Below, piece by piece: positions 1-11,371 of a stretch of 64,000 bases of DNA. The notes below the pieces were generated by a model. It searched no databases, was not told where the DNA came from, and saw nothing but the letters and a program-made list of their open reading frames with translations. How positions within the stretch are numbered: the first letter of the stretch is position 1; each line of letters opens with the position of its first letter. The stretch covers positions 1,278,587 to 1,342,586 of the forward strand of contig CM055100.1 of NCBI GenBank assembly GCA_029204225.1. The letters run 5' to 3'. The position numbers and the translations under genes are program-made. The stretch comes from Diphasiastrum complanatum. Lineage: Eukaryota > Streptophyta > Lycopodiopsida > Lycopodiales > Lycopodiaceae.

Positions 1-613
1 ATTGGCTTGAATGCTTGCACTCCAAACTACATAAGCTAGGAATTGGCAACACATTCTATGCTACCTAGAATGCAAAGAACTTGATCAAAAAGCATTTATC
101 ACAAATGGAAACTTCCATAAACATCAAGTGCGGCCCAAAATAGCATTATACAGTCCATAATACATCAGCCTATCACTTTTGGAAAGCACCTAAGATCATA
201 CACAATAGCTTGAAGACAATACACACAACAATGCTCTCAATGGAGGAAGAAACAATGACAATGATCTATTGATCTCAATGAAGCATACAAAAGGTTTCTC
301 CAACCTGTTCTCCACGACTTCCCTACTATTTATGGATGAGGAAGATGACTCTCTCTCCTCTCTCTAGAAGGTACTTGACCCTAGATATTTCCTATATAGG
401 AAAAATAGCTAAAAATGGCTTATATGACCAAAATACATCAAAATGGTCTCATTTTGAAGGGTATGAAGTTTGACACTTCATCATACTGAAAAAATACAGT
501 AAATAAAAACATTGTGGCCTGGTTCACACGTGCAAAACTCTAGAACCAAAACTATTTACAATTTTAGCCAATTTAGGTCTCAAACTAGCTAGGAAATGTT
601 GACAATTTTCACA
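1..613 (-). repeat. 3' LTR of the young copia element (truncated by window edge)
   Basis: Position 1 matches position 5777 of the other LTR. The two copies stay colinear without indels to the shared end TTTTCACA at 606-613. The polyprotein stop codon (609-611) lies just inside this LTR. Confidence 0.95.
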
Positions 614-3600
614 CTCCCTCTTCAACATTGGATGCTAGTTTCAACATAGTCTTTGAGCACATTCCAAGATTAGATCTATGCATTAAATATAGGTCCTTTC
701 CCAATGGTTTGGTGAAGATATCAGCCACACACTCCTTTGAAGAGACATGTTGAAGCTCCACCTCTTTGGCAATGACTTGATCTCTCACAAAATGGTGAGC
801 AATCTCAATGTGCTTGCTCCTTGCATGAAAAACAGGATTGCTTGCCAAGCTTTGGGCTGAAAGGTTATCACAAAGTATGATTGGAGTCTTCTCTGGTTCC
901 AGCAAGTGAAGATCCAATAACATCCTCTTGATCCAAAGAATCTCCTTGGTGCATGTTGTTAATGCCTTGTACTCGGCTTCGGTGGAAGATAGAGAGATAG
1001 TTGGTTGCTTCTTTGATAGCCATGAGACCACTCCATCTCCAAGATAGATTGCAAAGGCACTTGTTGACTTCCTATCCATTTGATCACCTGCAAAATCTGA
1101 ATCTGAAAATCCACAAAGGTTAGGTGTAGTACCTCCATACAAGATGCCAAAATCTCTAGATCCCGAGATGTATCTAAGTACTCTCTTTCCTAGCTTCCAA
1201 TGAGCCTCACTAGGATCTTGCATAAATTGACTTAGTTTACCAACCACAAAGCTTAGATCAGGTCTTGTGATGGTTAACCATATAAGAGATCCTATTAGCT
1301 TTCTATAGAGAGTAATGTCCTTGAAGGATCTTTCATTACTTCTTGTAGTTAGCTTTACATTTGATTCCATAGGAGTAGAAACAACTTTACAATCTTCCAT
1401 ATGAAACCTTTTTAGAATAGAGTTAACATACTTTTCTTGACATATGAATGTAGATTTAGAAGTTCTAATAATCTCTATTCCTAAGATATAATGAAGTTTA
1501 CCAAGATCTTGAATTTCAAACTCTCTTTTGAGTGCCATCTTGATTTCATCTATATCTAGATTGTTACCACCACTTAAGATAATGTCATCAACATAGATCA
1601 AAAGTAAAGTGATATCATTTTCATTCAATCTAAAGTAGAGAGAATGATCATACTCACTCATAACAAAGTTTTGAGAAAGTAAGAAGGAATTGAGCTTAGC
1701 ATACCAACTCCTCGGTGCTTGCTTTAGCCCATACAAACTCTTTTGGAGATAGCACACATGATTAGGCTCATCATGTGAAACATAGCCCTCGGGTTGCTCC
1801 ATGTAAATATCTTCTTCAAGATCACCATTCAAGAAGGCATTAGTAACATCCATTTGCCACATATCCCAATCATAAAGAGTTGCAAGAGAGATTAGGATTC
1901 GAATAGTTACCATCTTTGCCACGGGTGCAAAGGTCTCATCATAGTCAATACCATATTCTTGAGCATACCCCTTTGCCACCAACCTTGCCTTGTACTTGTT
2001 GATTGATCCATCTTGATTTGTCTTGATCTTGAAGATCCACTTACAACCAATTGCCTTCTTGTCCTTTGGAAGCTTTACCAACCTCCATGTGTTGCTTTTG
2101 ATGAGTGCTTGATGCTCATGATCCATGGCTTGGATCCATTCCTTCTTTTGAATTGCTTCACCTACACAAGTTGGTTCATCAAAAGAGGTAAGAAAAGCAA
2201 AGTTAGAGTTGTCCACCACTTGCTTTCCTTTTTCATCATAGGTTAGCCTTGATGGCTTAGCCCTTTGCCTTTGAGTCTTCCTTGAAGTTTGCTTTGGAGT
2301 GGCATCTCCATCTTCATCCAAGACATCTTGCACATCATGATGATTAGTAGGCACATCAACATCAACATCAACAACATTGGAAACATTCTCTTCATGAAAG
2401 ATGACATCCCTACTTATGACAACTTTCTTTGTAGAAGGAATGTACACTTTGTAAGCCTTGCTTACTTCACTATAGCCAACAAACACACCCTTCTTTGATG
2501 AAGGATCTTCTTTAGTTCTATCATCAAGTGTGATATTGACAAAACATGTACATCCAAAGATCCTACAATGCTTGACACTCGGCCTTCTACCATAAAGAAC
2601 CTCATGAGGAGTTTTACCATCCAAGGAAGCACTTGTCCATCTATTACATAGATAGTTAGCACATGCTAAAGCTTCCCCCCAAAAAGACTTAGCAAGATTA
2701 GCATGTAGTCTCATTGCCTTGGCACATTCACAAAGGGTTCTATTCTTCCTCTCGGCCACTCCATTCTGTTGTGGAGTCCTAGGACTAGACATCTCCCTCT
2801 TAATCCCATGTGCTATACAAAAGTCTTTGAACCTATTTGAGGTGTATTCCCCTCCATTATCAGATCTTAAGCATTTGATCTTTGTATTGAATTGGTTTTC
2901 CATTTCATTCTTGAACTTGACAAATGCAGCAAACACTTCATCCTTACTTTTAAGAAGATAGATCCAAGTATACCTACTAAAGTCATCAATGAAAGTTGCA
3001 TACATCTTTGCCCCACCATTGCTAGTTGTACTAGAAGAATGAATATCAGAATGCACAAGTTGAAAAGCTTCTTTAGATCTAGAAGTAAATCTAGAATAAG
3101 CAAGTCTATGAGATTTGGACAAGGCACAATGTTCACAAACACTATTGTTTGCAACAAGACTTTTAGGGAGACCAAGAACAAGCTCTTTCTTTGCCATTAC
3201 CTCCAAAGATTTGAAGTTGGGATGGCCCAACCTCTTGTGCCAAACTTCTTGGTTTGTCAATTGCTCCCTAGCCATACATCCTTCATGATTAGAGATCACA
3301 CATGCATCAAGCTTGAAAAGTTTACCATGCCTCCTACCTTGAGCAATCAAGGATCCACATTTACTTATCAAACATGCATCTCCAATGAACTCCACATCAA
3401 GTCCTTTGTCAATCATTTGACTTACACTAAGCAAATTCTTAGTGATTGAAGGAATGTACAAAACATTTTCAAGATTTGCTTTCCTATTTGTTGAAAGGGA
3501 AATAGGAATAGTGCCTATGCCTTTGATGTCACATTGACCATCATTTGCAGTGTAGATGATGTTACCTTCTCCCTCATAAGACAATAAGGATGTAAAGTAT

Positions 3601-4562
3601 TCCTTATGTCTTGTCATGTGAGATGAGGCTCCACTATCAATCCACCAAGGATCATTATCATCTATGTTGGCTAACAAACTTGAAGTCATAACAAGTGATT
3701 CACATGTGTTATGTTCTTCCTCATCTATTGTAAGATTTCCTTGCCTCTCTCCTTGCTCTCTTTTCTTCTTATAACATTCATTTGCAAAATGACCTTTTAT
3801 CCCACAATAAAAGCACTTGAACTTTGACTTATTGTTCTTAGTAGAAGAGGAAGAGGAAGAGTGATCATCATGATCAAAGTTACCACCTTTGGACCATTTC
3901 CCTTTGCCTTTACCTTTGCCCTTGAATTTGCCTTTTGTGAAGAAAGCCTCTTCACCTCCACCTTGCAAGGATGCACCATCAAGCTTTGATTGCAACCTAT
4001 GTTCTTCAGCCAATAAGATTTCTTGCAAGTCAACCACACTTGGCAAGACTCTTTGAATGGCAAAACTTTGTACAAGGTTAGCATGTTCATTTAGCAAACC
4101 ATTCAACATAACTTGGACTATTTCACCATCTTTTATGTTCTCATCAATGCATGCTAAATCATCACTTAGGGACTTAACTCTCAAGATAAATGCATGAGCA
4201 CTTTCACCCTCTCTTTGCCTACTAGAAAATATTTGTCTCCTTAGGGTCAATACCCTAGATGTGGACTTTGATTCAAAGAGCTTCTTTAAGGCATTCCATG
4301 CCTCACTTGCACTTTGACACTTTCCAACTTCCTTGAGAAGTTCATTTGTAACATTCATTTTAATGATATGAAGAGCCCTTTTGGCCTTCTTATCAAACCT
4401 TTGTTGCTCTTGAAGTGTGAGAGGTCTCTCTTCAATTTCTGCAACTATGTCCATGAGTTCATTCAACTCAAGTAAGGACTCCATCCTCACTTTCCAAGTA
4501 GAGTAGTTTGATGAACTCAACCTTTCACTAGACTCTAGCATGATCCCACCATTGGAAGCCAT
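609..4562 (-). CDS. Ty1/copia gag-pol polyprotein, intact
   Basis: This single 1317-residue ORF carries all copia functions. Gag (about 10-195) is followed by a CCHC zinc knuckle at C250, C253, H258, C263. The aspartic protease has DSG at 309-311. The pre-integrase zinc module is H442, H447, C476, C479. The integrase triad is D506, D568, E604 (spacing D-61-D-35-E). Reverse transcriptase has D905 and the YVDD motif with D992 and D993. RNase H has D1154/D1156, E1195/E1197, D1232 and ends with ADIFTKPL near 1280. Gag and pol share one frame, as is usual for copia. The start is the first ATG after the leader, in a typical MASNGG context. There is no stop or frameshift, so the protein could be active. 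Its TGA stop lies inside the LTR. Confidence 0.96.
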   Translation of the reverse strand: MASNGGIMLESSERLSSSNYSTWKVRMESLLELNELMDIVAEIEERPLTLQEQQRFDKKAKRALHIIKMNVTNELLKEVGKCQSASEAWNALKKLFESKSTSRVLTLRRQIFSSRQREGESAHAFILRVKSLSDDLACIDENIKDGEIVQVMLNGLLNEHANLVQSFAIQRVLPSVVDLQEILLAEEHRLQSKLDGASLQGGGEEAFFTKGKFKGKGKGKGKWSKGGNFDHDDHSSSSSSTKNNKSKFKCFYCGIKGHFANECYKKKREQGERQGNLTIDEEEHNTCESLVMTSSLLANIDDNDPWWIDSGASSHMTRHKEYFTSLLSYEGEGNIIYTANDGQCDIKGIGTIPISLSTNRKANLENVLYIPSITKNLLSVSQMIDKGLDVEFIGDACLISKCGSLIAQGRRHGKLFKLDACVISNHEGCMAREQLTNQEVWHKRLGHPNFKSLEVMAKKELVLGLPKSLVANNSVCEHCALSKSHRLAYSRFTSRSKEAFQLVHSDIHSSSTTSNGGAKMYATFIDDFSRYTWIYLLKSKDEVFAAFVKFKNEMENQFNTKIKCLRSDNGGEYTSNRFKDFCIAHGIKREMSSPRTPQQNGVAERKNRTLCECAKAMRLHANLAKSFWGEALACANYLCNRWTSASLDGKTPHEVLYGRRPSVKHCRIFGCTCFVNITLDDRTKEDPSSKKGVFVGYSEVSKAYKVYIPSTKKVVISRDVIFHEENVSNVVDVDVDVPTNHHDVQDVLDEDGDATPKQTSRKTQRQRAKPSRLTYDEKGKQVVDNSNFAFLTSFDEPTCVGEAIQKKEWIQAMDHEHQALIKSNTWRLVKLPKDKKAIGCKWIFKIKTNQDGSINKYKARLVAKGYAQEYGIDYDETFAPVAKMVTIRILISLATLYDWDMWQMDVTNAFLNGDLEEDIYMEQPEGYVSHDEPNHVCYLQKSLYGLKQAPRSWYAKLNSFLLSQNFVMSEYDHSLYFRLNENDITLLLIYVDDIILSGGNNLDIDEIKMALKREFEIQDLGKLHYILGIEIIRTSKSTFICQEKYVNSILKRFHMEDCKVVSTPMESNVKLTTRSNERSFKDITLYRKLIGSLIWLTITRPDLSFVVGKLSQFMQDPSEAHWKLGKRVLRYISGSRDFGILYGGTTPNLCGFSDSDFAGDQMDRKSTSAFAIYLGDGVVSWLSKKQPTISLSSTEAEYKALTTCTKEILWIKRMLLDLHLLEPEKTPIILCDNLSAQSLASNPVFHARSKHIEIAHHFVRDQVIAKEVELQHVSSKECVADIFTKPLGKDLYLMHRSNLGMCSKTMLKLASNVEEGV
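614..623 (-). promoter_or_regulatory. Polypurine tract of the young copia element
   Basis: On the minus strand GAAGAGGGAG lies directly before the LTR start TGTGAAAA, the position expected for the plus-strand primer of reverse transcription. It also encodes the last residues of the polyprotein (VEEGV). Confidence 0.8.
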
Positions 4563-5722
4563 GATTCTAATGTTTCTTCAACTTTTAGGTTTTGTCCTAA
4601 AGCACTTAGCACTCACTTTTCTCTCAACAAATGATAGATAAAGAGATCTATGAAGATTTAGGACCCTAAAACACTTCTATCTTGAACCTAGATGGTTTCC
4701 AAGCATAGAAAGGAAGATTGAAACACATGCAACACTTTGCACACACTAAGAATGGATTACAAAATCAAACCAACCTGAACACACTCTTGCTTAAGCTCTC
4801 AAACTTTCCAGCAAGTGACCAAATCAAGTTATGGTGTGAAGAGTTACTTGCATTCTTAGAAAATACCCAAAACTAGGATGCCAAGATTACCTAGTAATGA
4901 ACAAACTTGATCAACATATGATCAACACACTAAGATATTGATTCAACCTGTAAAACCACATGTAAACCACACTTCTAAAAGTTTATAAACTCCAGCAAGT
5001 GATAAATACAAGATTTAGAGGTGAATGAATGAGCACACTTAGTGAATCACAAGACTAGCTTCACTATCTTGTCAAATCTTGGTGTTTAGATGTAGATCTA
5101 AGATCACTTCACATGAGAATGTTCCTCAACCTGTTAAGAACCTGAAAACACACTTGCATAATGGTTAACACCTTCCAACAAATGCTCCAATCAAATTACA
5201 TAAGGAGAGTTACTTACATGCTCAACAAAGTACACCAAAATTTATGCCAAAATTGATGACAATCTTTACAATATGCTCTTCACAATGGAGCTTACAATAT
5301 GTTCACCCAAAAAAGGGGATCTTTCATCCAAATGGGAGCTTTGCTCAGCCTTTAGGAGAATTACAACTCACTCAAAAGAGCATTTGTCATCCACTTAAGG
5401 AGAAGTTTCATCCACTTAAGGAGAGTGTTCATCCAAGAATGGAGATTGTCAACAATAGGATTGAAAAGAACATTGTTAGTATTGAATATGCACAAGCCTC
5501 ACAATCACAAATGATTAGGTGTTATGATCTGATCCAAAATAGTTTCTTTTCAGCCTCTGATCTTCAATAGACCTGAAATATGCTTTTGATCCACAAGTTC
5601 AACTCACAAAACAAAGGTTAGTAAGATTTGATCAACAAAGCAATGCAAAATCATGCTAGAACTTGATCAAACATCCAAATATCACCAAAAATGGAATACT
5701 TACTGTAAATAGAAGCCAACCA
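4563..5722 (-). other. Untranslated leader of the young copia element
   Basis: About 1.16 kb separates the primer-binding site from the gag start, long for a copia leader. It carries degenerate internal repeats, including two adjacent copies of CATCCACTTAAGGAGA near 5390-5425 and recurring CCAGCAAGTGA blocks near 4810 and 4990. An open frame on the opposite strand (5244-5570) looks incidental. A packaging or translation-control role is possible but not shown. Confidence 0.7.
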
Positions 5723-5734
5723 GCTCTGATACCA
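5723..5734 (-). promoter_or_regulatory. Primer-binding site (tRNA-iMet type)
   Basis: On the minus strand TGGTATCAGAGC directly follows the CA end of the 5' LTR. This is the standard plant copia primer-binding site, complementary to the 3' end of initiator methionine tRNA. Confidence 0.95.
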
Positions 5735-6389
5735 TGTGAAAAATACAGATCCTAAGTGGATCTAAACTCCAAGATCATTGGCTTGAATGCTTGCACTCCA
5801 AACTACATAAGCTAGGAATTGGCAACACATTCTATGCTACCTAGAATGCAAAGAACTTGATCAAAAAGCATTTATCACAAATGGAAACTTCCATAAACAT
5901 CAAGTGCGGCCCAAAATAGCATTATACAGTCCATAATACATCAGCCTATCACTTTTGGAAAGCACCTAAGATCATACACAATAGCTTGAAGACAATACAC
6001 ACAACAATGCTCTCAATGGAGGAAGAAACAATGACAATGATCTATTGATCTCAATGAAGCATACAAAAGGTTTCTCCAACCTGTTCTCCACGACTTCCCT
6101 ACTATTTATGGATGAGGAAGATGACTCTCTCTCCTCTCTCTAGAAGGTACTTGACCCTAGATATTCCCTATATAGGAAAAATAGCTAAAAATGGCTTATA
6201 TGACCAAAATACATCAAAATGGTCTCATTTTGAAGGGTATGAAGTTTGACACTTCATCATACTGAAAAAATACAGTAAATAAAAACATTGTGGCCTGGTT
6301 CACACGTGCAAAACTCCAGAACCAAAACTATTTACAATTTTAGCCAATTTAGGTCTCAAACTAGCTAGGAAATGTTGACAATTTTCACA
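5735..6389 (-). repeat. 5' LTR of the young copia element
   Basis: A 655-bp LTR bounded by TGTGAAAA and TTTTCACA. It should hold the element promoter and polyadenylation signals. The five bases after it (GTTGC, 6390-6394) are the expected right copy of the target-site duplication. The left copy lies outside the window. Confidence 0.93.
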
Positions 6390-6600
6390 GTTGCTACATT
6401 TTCACAAAGGCCCTAGACAAAGGTCTATTTGAGAGACAAAGGAGCAGCCTTGGAGTCATCAAGCTATCATGTTTTGAGAGGGAGCTGAAGAAACATTTTC
6501 TTTCTAATAACAAAGCTTTGCTAGCTTTCAATTCTGAACCTTTGAAAAAAGACCACACGACACGACACGACACGAAATCAGTCGTGCCCCATGAATAGCC
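6390..6600 (+). pseudogene. Tail of an older copia-B RNase H, interrupted by the young element
   Basis: The sequence resumes at GTTGCTAC and matches, with substitutions, the end of the copia-B polyprotein found at 61112-61280, the stretch coding for VADIFTKALDKG through FERELKK. The young element therefore inserted exactly at the VAD codons. The 5' part of this older element must lie left of the window. A short CACGA tandem run follows at 6553-6580, after which similarity stops. Confidence 0.8.
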
Positions 6601-8261
6601 AAGAAGATCAGCCAAGTACCATGGAGTACAGATATCTGATCTGATAACATGACATCATCAAAAGTGTTCTAGATCATGGCTAATCTACCACTCTTGTAAT
6701 TCGCAAGTTAGTTCTAGATGTTTAATATTTCTAATGTGTAAGCTACAAGACACGACACAAAACTGTTCACGAACTGTATACTTTTTGGTTGATGCATATT
6801 TCTAGTAAGCAAGACAAGACGTTAGAAGACAAAAAATACAGATTACCAGTCGGCCTGTGTGCAAGACAATTCTGCATAGGATCTGTAGATCCACAAGTCC
6901 GCTAGTAAGCGAGACACAAATTCGTGAGAGAACTGTATTTCTCTCACGCCAATGCACTGCGTGGATCTGCATGTAGTACTTGAAGAATCAGAAAAATCAA
7001 TCGACAATTTTTAGCTGTTGTGCACATTATTATTCTAGATGATTGTATGATCTTGTATGTAAATTCGTCTGCTACTATTCGTGTGTCTGATTCGCTTGTT
7101 CATTATATTTCGCACTTTGTTTTGATCTTGTTAAATGCTGCATTAATTTATTAACGTAGATCAGCAGTGTCTGACTACTCTATGAAGGATTGTAGGAGTG
7201 ATACAACCGGCAGTGACCAGCAATCACATCTGAATTCCTGACGAACTGATCTCATTCACGAATTTCTTTGCTTCGTAATTCGCTTCGCTTTGCTTCACGA
7301 TCACTTGACTACAAGGGTAAATCAATTATAGAGCTCACCTAGGTTTCGTTGAGTTTTGTCCTATCTCGTCTCATCTCGTTGCAGAGCTTGTTGATCTTGT
7401 CGCGAATTCTTTCGTTTCGTTTTGTTTCATTTTGCGATATGTGTGCTTCCAGCATGAATCAATGTCAGAGCTCGTTTAAGTTTTGCTTTGTTTCATTTTT
7501 GTTTAGAATTCGTCTCATTTCATTTGGTTGTGTTACAGAGCCTGCTTGATCCAACTCGAACAGAAATAATATGGAGCATATTGAGTTCTATATATATGAT
7601 ACGAGATATATATATATATATATATGGAGCATGTTGAGTCCTATATATAGATACGAGTTTTGTGTGCAAGATTTTGTGTCAGTTGTAAATTTGACTACAT
7701 GATCCTGGCCATCCATGGTCGCTCTTCCTGGTTGCTCTTTTATCTATGAGCAAAAATTGACATAAATTATGACAAAGTGACTATTGTCTAATTGATTGAT
7801 TGATCAGCATTGAAAGGGCAAATAATTGATGATAGCGATTTTATTCATTAGGGCCCTTTTTGGACTCAAAAAGTGCCTCTTCCTTGCCTAAACAAGTTTT
7901 CTAATCATAATTAATTTAGTGCTAGTCAATCCTACATGATTTTTCTAAGTTGGGTTACCACACGAGGTGCGCAAGAGTTAAGGCCTAAATGCATGTCTCA
8001 TTTTCATAGACTATTGTAGGTTATTTGCATAGACTATAATAGGAAACTAGACTTAGATAAGTTACAAAGTACAACCAGAATAGGGTTATGTAGGTGGGCC
8101 TTTCATTGTCCTAACTACAATAGGAACCTAGGCAGGGCAAACTAGTATCTCCCTAATAAAGCTTATTTCATGCTCAATTCACACTGAACATTGACATCAT
8201 TTGATTAAGGTATATTGTAAAGTTCTACATCGATTCTTTTGGGAACTTTCACATCTTCAAG
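6601..8261. other. Unassigned region with local repeats
   Basis: No gene is recognised. It may include the 3' LTR of the older copia-B, but no boundaries could be fixed. Degenerate repeats around GCAGAGCTTGTT / CAGAGCTCG / CAGAGCCTGCTT occur at 7380-7560. At 7568-7665 two copies of a 37-bp unit beginning TATGGAGCAT flank a (TA)n run. Confidence 0.5.
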
Positions 8262-9030
8262 ATGACAACCAAGTATCACTTACATGTAAAATTAGAGAAG
8301 GATTATGCGACAACCAAAGTTGCATGGGGTGTTAACTTAAATCCATATCAGATGCATTGCTGGAGATTAGAAGGCAGAAAACATTTTGACCTATGGGTAA
8401 GAAATGATTTATACCCCCGCAATCCACTGGTAGATGCTCCTCCTAAATTTTCTGACGTACATAGTTTGCTAAGGTTCATTGAGGATGGCGGTAATGGACT
8501 CCTTGGCTATTGTCAAGCAATAGATTCTCGAGAATCCAAGCCGAGACATTGGCAAATACGGTAAACATTCATATATTGAATATGAATGACAAGTTCAAGC
8601 CGAATCGAAATGTTAAAGAGATCATGGTGTATGTATGCGACCAAGGAGGTGTGAGTCGCAAGGGGTATAGAGCTTTAAAGAAGTTTATGAAACGCTCTGA
8701 CAAAAATGGATTAAAATGCCATCAAATGATACCTAGATATAAACTTCTTGAATCTGTCAAACGAGAATTGATTTTGGTCTCTAAATTAGGAGAGTTAAGG
8801 CATATTGAGGATTCTCTCACAATAACAAATAAGAAGAAAGGACCTCCAATTTGTTTTCACTAAGACAACAATATATTCTTAGATATGGAAAAGGTCCGAA
8901 ACTTTTATTGTAGAATGGCAACTAGCTGCTGATTTGAAGACCTTGAAATGCATGTCTGGTTGTGGTCTCAGTGCAAATGCAAAGCATTTTTGCATATACT
9001 GCATGTTTGAATTTGGGCGAAGCAAAATAT
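8262..9030 (+). pseudogene. Unidentified broken ORF with a cysteine cluster
   Basis: Three open segments follow one another in different frames: 8262-8564 (starts MTTKYHLHVKLEKDY), about 8540-8863 (contains VYVCDQGGVSRKGYRALKKF), and about 8909-9028 (starts VEWQLAADLKTLKC). The last has a CxxxC ... CxxC arrangement that could bind zinc. Codon use and residue patterns look protein-like across the frame changes, so this is probably a decayed coding sequence, possibly transposon-derived. I do not recognise the family. Confidence 0.4.
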
Positions 9031-9108
9031 AACTAATTACTAAAAAATGAAACTATGGGCAATGTCAGTTTCCAAAGAGCAATTTCATATATACGAATCA
9101 AAATGCAA

Positions 9109-9222
9109 TTCATAATGTGCATGAAGTAATGTATTAAAGTATTGCAATTCATAATATGCTTGAAGTAATGCAATAAAATATTGCAATTCATAATGTGCAT
9201 GAAGTAATGTATGAATTGAAAG
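9109..9222. repeat. Tandem repeat, about 45 bp x 2.5
   Basis: Units built on AATTCATAATGTGCATGAAG followed by TAATGTATTAAAGTATTGC recur at about 9109, 9147 and 9186 with a few substitutions. Confidence 0.75.
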
Positions 9223-9501
9223 TACCTCATGCTTGGCTTCTTATTTGAACCAAATGTTGCATGCAATCCAAAAATATTGATTGAAAAGAAATCCACGAAC
9301 ACGGCCTCTCCAAGAACACGACTCCAAGAACAGCCCGATCAAAATGTGCGCGCTGTGTTGTATGCATTTTTTAATTTTTTTCTAACCTAATCAAGGATGT
9401 CAGATTTCAACATAAAAATCCGTCGGGCATACGTCGAATATACATCACCCGTCGGACATCATCAAACATTGTTCTATAAAAAATTTGCTAACAAACGTCG
9501 A

Positions 9502-9777
9502 AATTCGACATTTCATTGGACGTTGCACAATTTTTGTGTTGATGCTGATTTTTCTACATTGGCAAGATTGGTGAAGTTGATATGTTTTCTAACCAAAGAT
9601 CAAAGGGATATTTTGGATCTTAATGGTCTGAAATTATTTTAATTCGACATTTCATTGGACGTCGCACAATTTTTGTGTTGATGTTGATTTTTCTACATTG
9701 GCAAGATTGGTGAAGTTGATATGTTTTCTAACCAAAGATCAAAGGGATATTTTGGATCTTAATGGTTTGAAATCTTT
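9502..9777 (+). repeat. 139-bp tandem duplication
   Basis: 9502-9639 and 9641-9777 are near-identical copies starting AATTCGACATTTCATTGGAC and ending near TTAATGGTTTGAAAT. Each encodes TLARLVKLICFLTKDQRD, so the duplicated piece may come from a coding sequence I cannot name. Confidence 0.9.
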
Positions 9778-10195
9778 GACATTACGGTTTCCTTTGCTTG
9801 CTTCAACTTCGTATGAACCATATGTTGGAGAGTTGCAATGTTGCGATTTTTGTCTTCGCTTGTGGTCTGCAATCGTTGACATTGCGGTTTCCTTCAGTTT
9901 TCGATGTTGCAGTTTTCATCTTCGTATGCAACTGTAAGGTTGACCATGAGGTTTGGTGTGGTGTGGTTTGCCTTCGTTTTACATTGCTTTCATATGTGAG
10001 TCCTTGCGGTGCATTGCAGCTTGCATGTTGCGGTGTTGGTCTTCGCAAGATTGACCTTCGGTCTTCGTTGGAACCATATGCTGGTGCATTATGGTGGTTT
10101 GGTTTCTTCGGTCTTCGTTGGAACTACAATCTTTGACATTACGGTTGTTTGCGATTTCTGTCTGTGGGCAGTTCCCATGCATTTCTGTAGGTAAG
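9778..10195. repeat. Degenerate short-repeat region
   Basis: Fragments such as TTGACATTACGGTTTCC, TTGACATTGCGGTTTCC and TTTGACATTACGGTTG alternate with TCGTATGAACCATATG and TCGTTGGAACCATATG. These are diverged copies of one unit mixed in both order and spacing. Confidence 0.5.
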
Positions 10196-11359
10196 GCATG
10201 TTGGCTCTTTCCGTGTATTTTTGCAAGTACTAGATCATAAGCAATAAATGCTTTGTAGGTAGAAACTTGATGTTTCTTTAATAACAATCTTTCAGAAGAA
10301 TAATTTCATGCTGAAAAGAATCATATAAATCAAACTGATGTCTAATATTCGAGAAATTACTAAGAAGTAAAGGATTAATTAAAAACGAGAAATAGATTTG
10401 AGGGCCTATGATTTTGTAAATAGTAAGATACCACATTGGGATCTAGATTAAACTTCAAAATTTTTCAAAATACCCCACATTTTATCAATGGTTTTTTTTC
10501 TCTCGTATCATGACTAGGTACTAAAATACTCCATTGATAATCAGATCTTTATGGTCCTAAAATTCTCTTTCCAAAATTACTGATGTCCCATACCACCAGC
10601 TCTTCCTTTATTTAAAATCCTTAACCGCCTTATCTGATATTCTACAGATCCACTAATCATCTCGTTGTCCTATAGTCCACAAAGGATATTATCTCTTGTT
10701 CCCAAAACCTGGAGAATCCATTTATTCAGATGACTGGCATGCCTTTCTGATAGATACCACTGATCCATATCCCGATTTGACATAATATTATGTCATAGAA
10801 TCTTAAAAAACTTGGTCAAATTACTTGTTTAATAAGAATATGTACTATTTCTTATCTCATGATTTTTCTTGTATGTCAAATCTCAAGAAAAATAAAATTT
10901 ATAACAATATAAAACTAGTTTTAACAATTAAATACTACCATAATGATCTTTGAATTGATTTTTTTACATTCCATCATATTAAAAAATATATTTTATGTAA
11001 AATTCTACAATAAAGCATTCTCATAAAATCTAGAAAAGATTATGAGAATATTGAATGACATTTGAAGCTTCGAGTTCGACTCTATCTACTTGATTTTTTC
11101 TTGGATGCAAGCAAGATCAAAGTGCTTTACACTTTATTTTCAGTGTACAGTCTGTACTGAGTACTATTCCACACGTGTGTGGGATGTACTTTGTGTTTGA
11201 TTAATGATTTTAGATTGCTCTTGATTGATAGATGCTAAATTGTTAATCTAGATCTCAAAATCTAGTATCTAGTTTGCATTTGTTTTGTGATTAATCAATC
11301 AATCACTCTTGTGAGGCATTAATGCACTCATTTAAGGTCCAAAGTATTGTACTTTAACA
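10196..11359. other. AT-rich DNA, probably ending in a copia LTR
   Basis: No coding signal is seen. The last 200-250 bp may be a copia LTR, because it ends TTTAACA immediately before a primer-binding site. The LTR start could not be placed. Confidence 0.4.
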
Positions 11360-11371
11360 TGGTATCAGAGC
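11360..11371 (+). promoter_or_regulatory. Orphan tRNA-iMet primer-binding site
   Basis: TGGTATCAGAGC follows directly after AACA, the arrangement at a copia 5' LTR junction on the plus strand. No gag or pol follows, so this is a truncated or non-autonomous remnant. Confidence 0.65.

Larger units (their letters stand above)
1..6389 (-). mobile_element. Full-length young Ty1/copia LTR retrotransposon
   Basis: The element lies on the minus strand and is complete except for 42 bp of its left (3') LTR, cut by the window edge. Parts from left to right are 3' LTR (1-613), polypurine tract (614-623), one uninterrupted gag-pol ORF (609-4562), a 1.16-kb untranslated leader, the tRNA-iMet primer-binding site (5723-5734) and 5' LTR (5735-6389). 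LTR ends are TGTGAAAA/TTTTCACA. By eye the two LTRs differ at two positions over 613 bp (390 versus 6166, and 541 versus 6317), so insertion was recent. All catalytic residues are present, so it could be autonomous. It is inserted in the RNase H end of an older copia element, which resumes at 6390. Confidence 0.95.

Noticed and set aside
5244-5570. 108-codon plus-strand ORF in the copia leader
   Set aside because: It lies antisense in the untranslated leader, and its HPLKE repeats come from a short DNA duplication.
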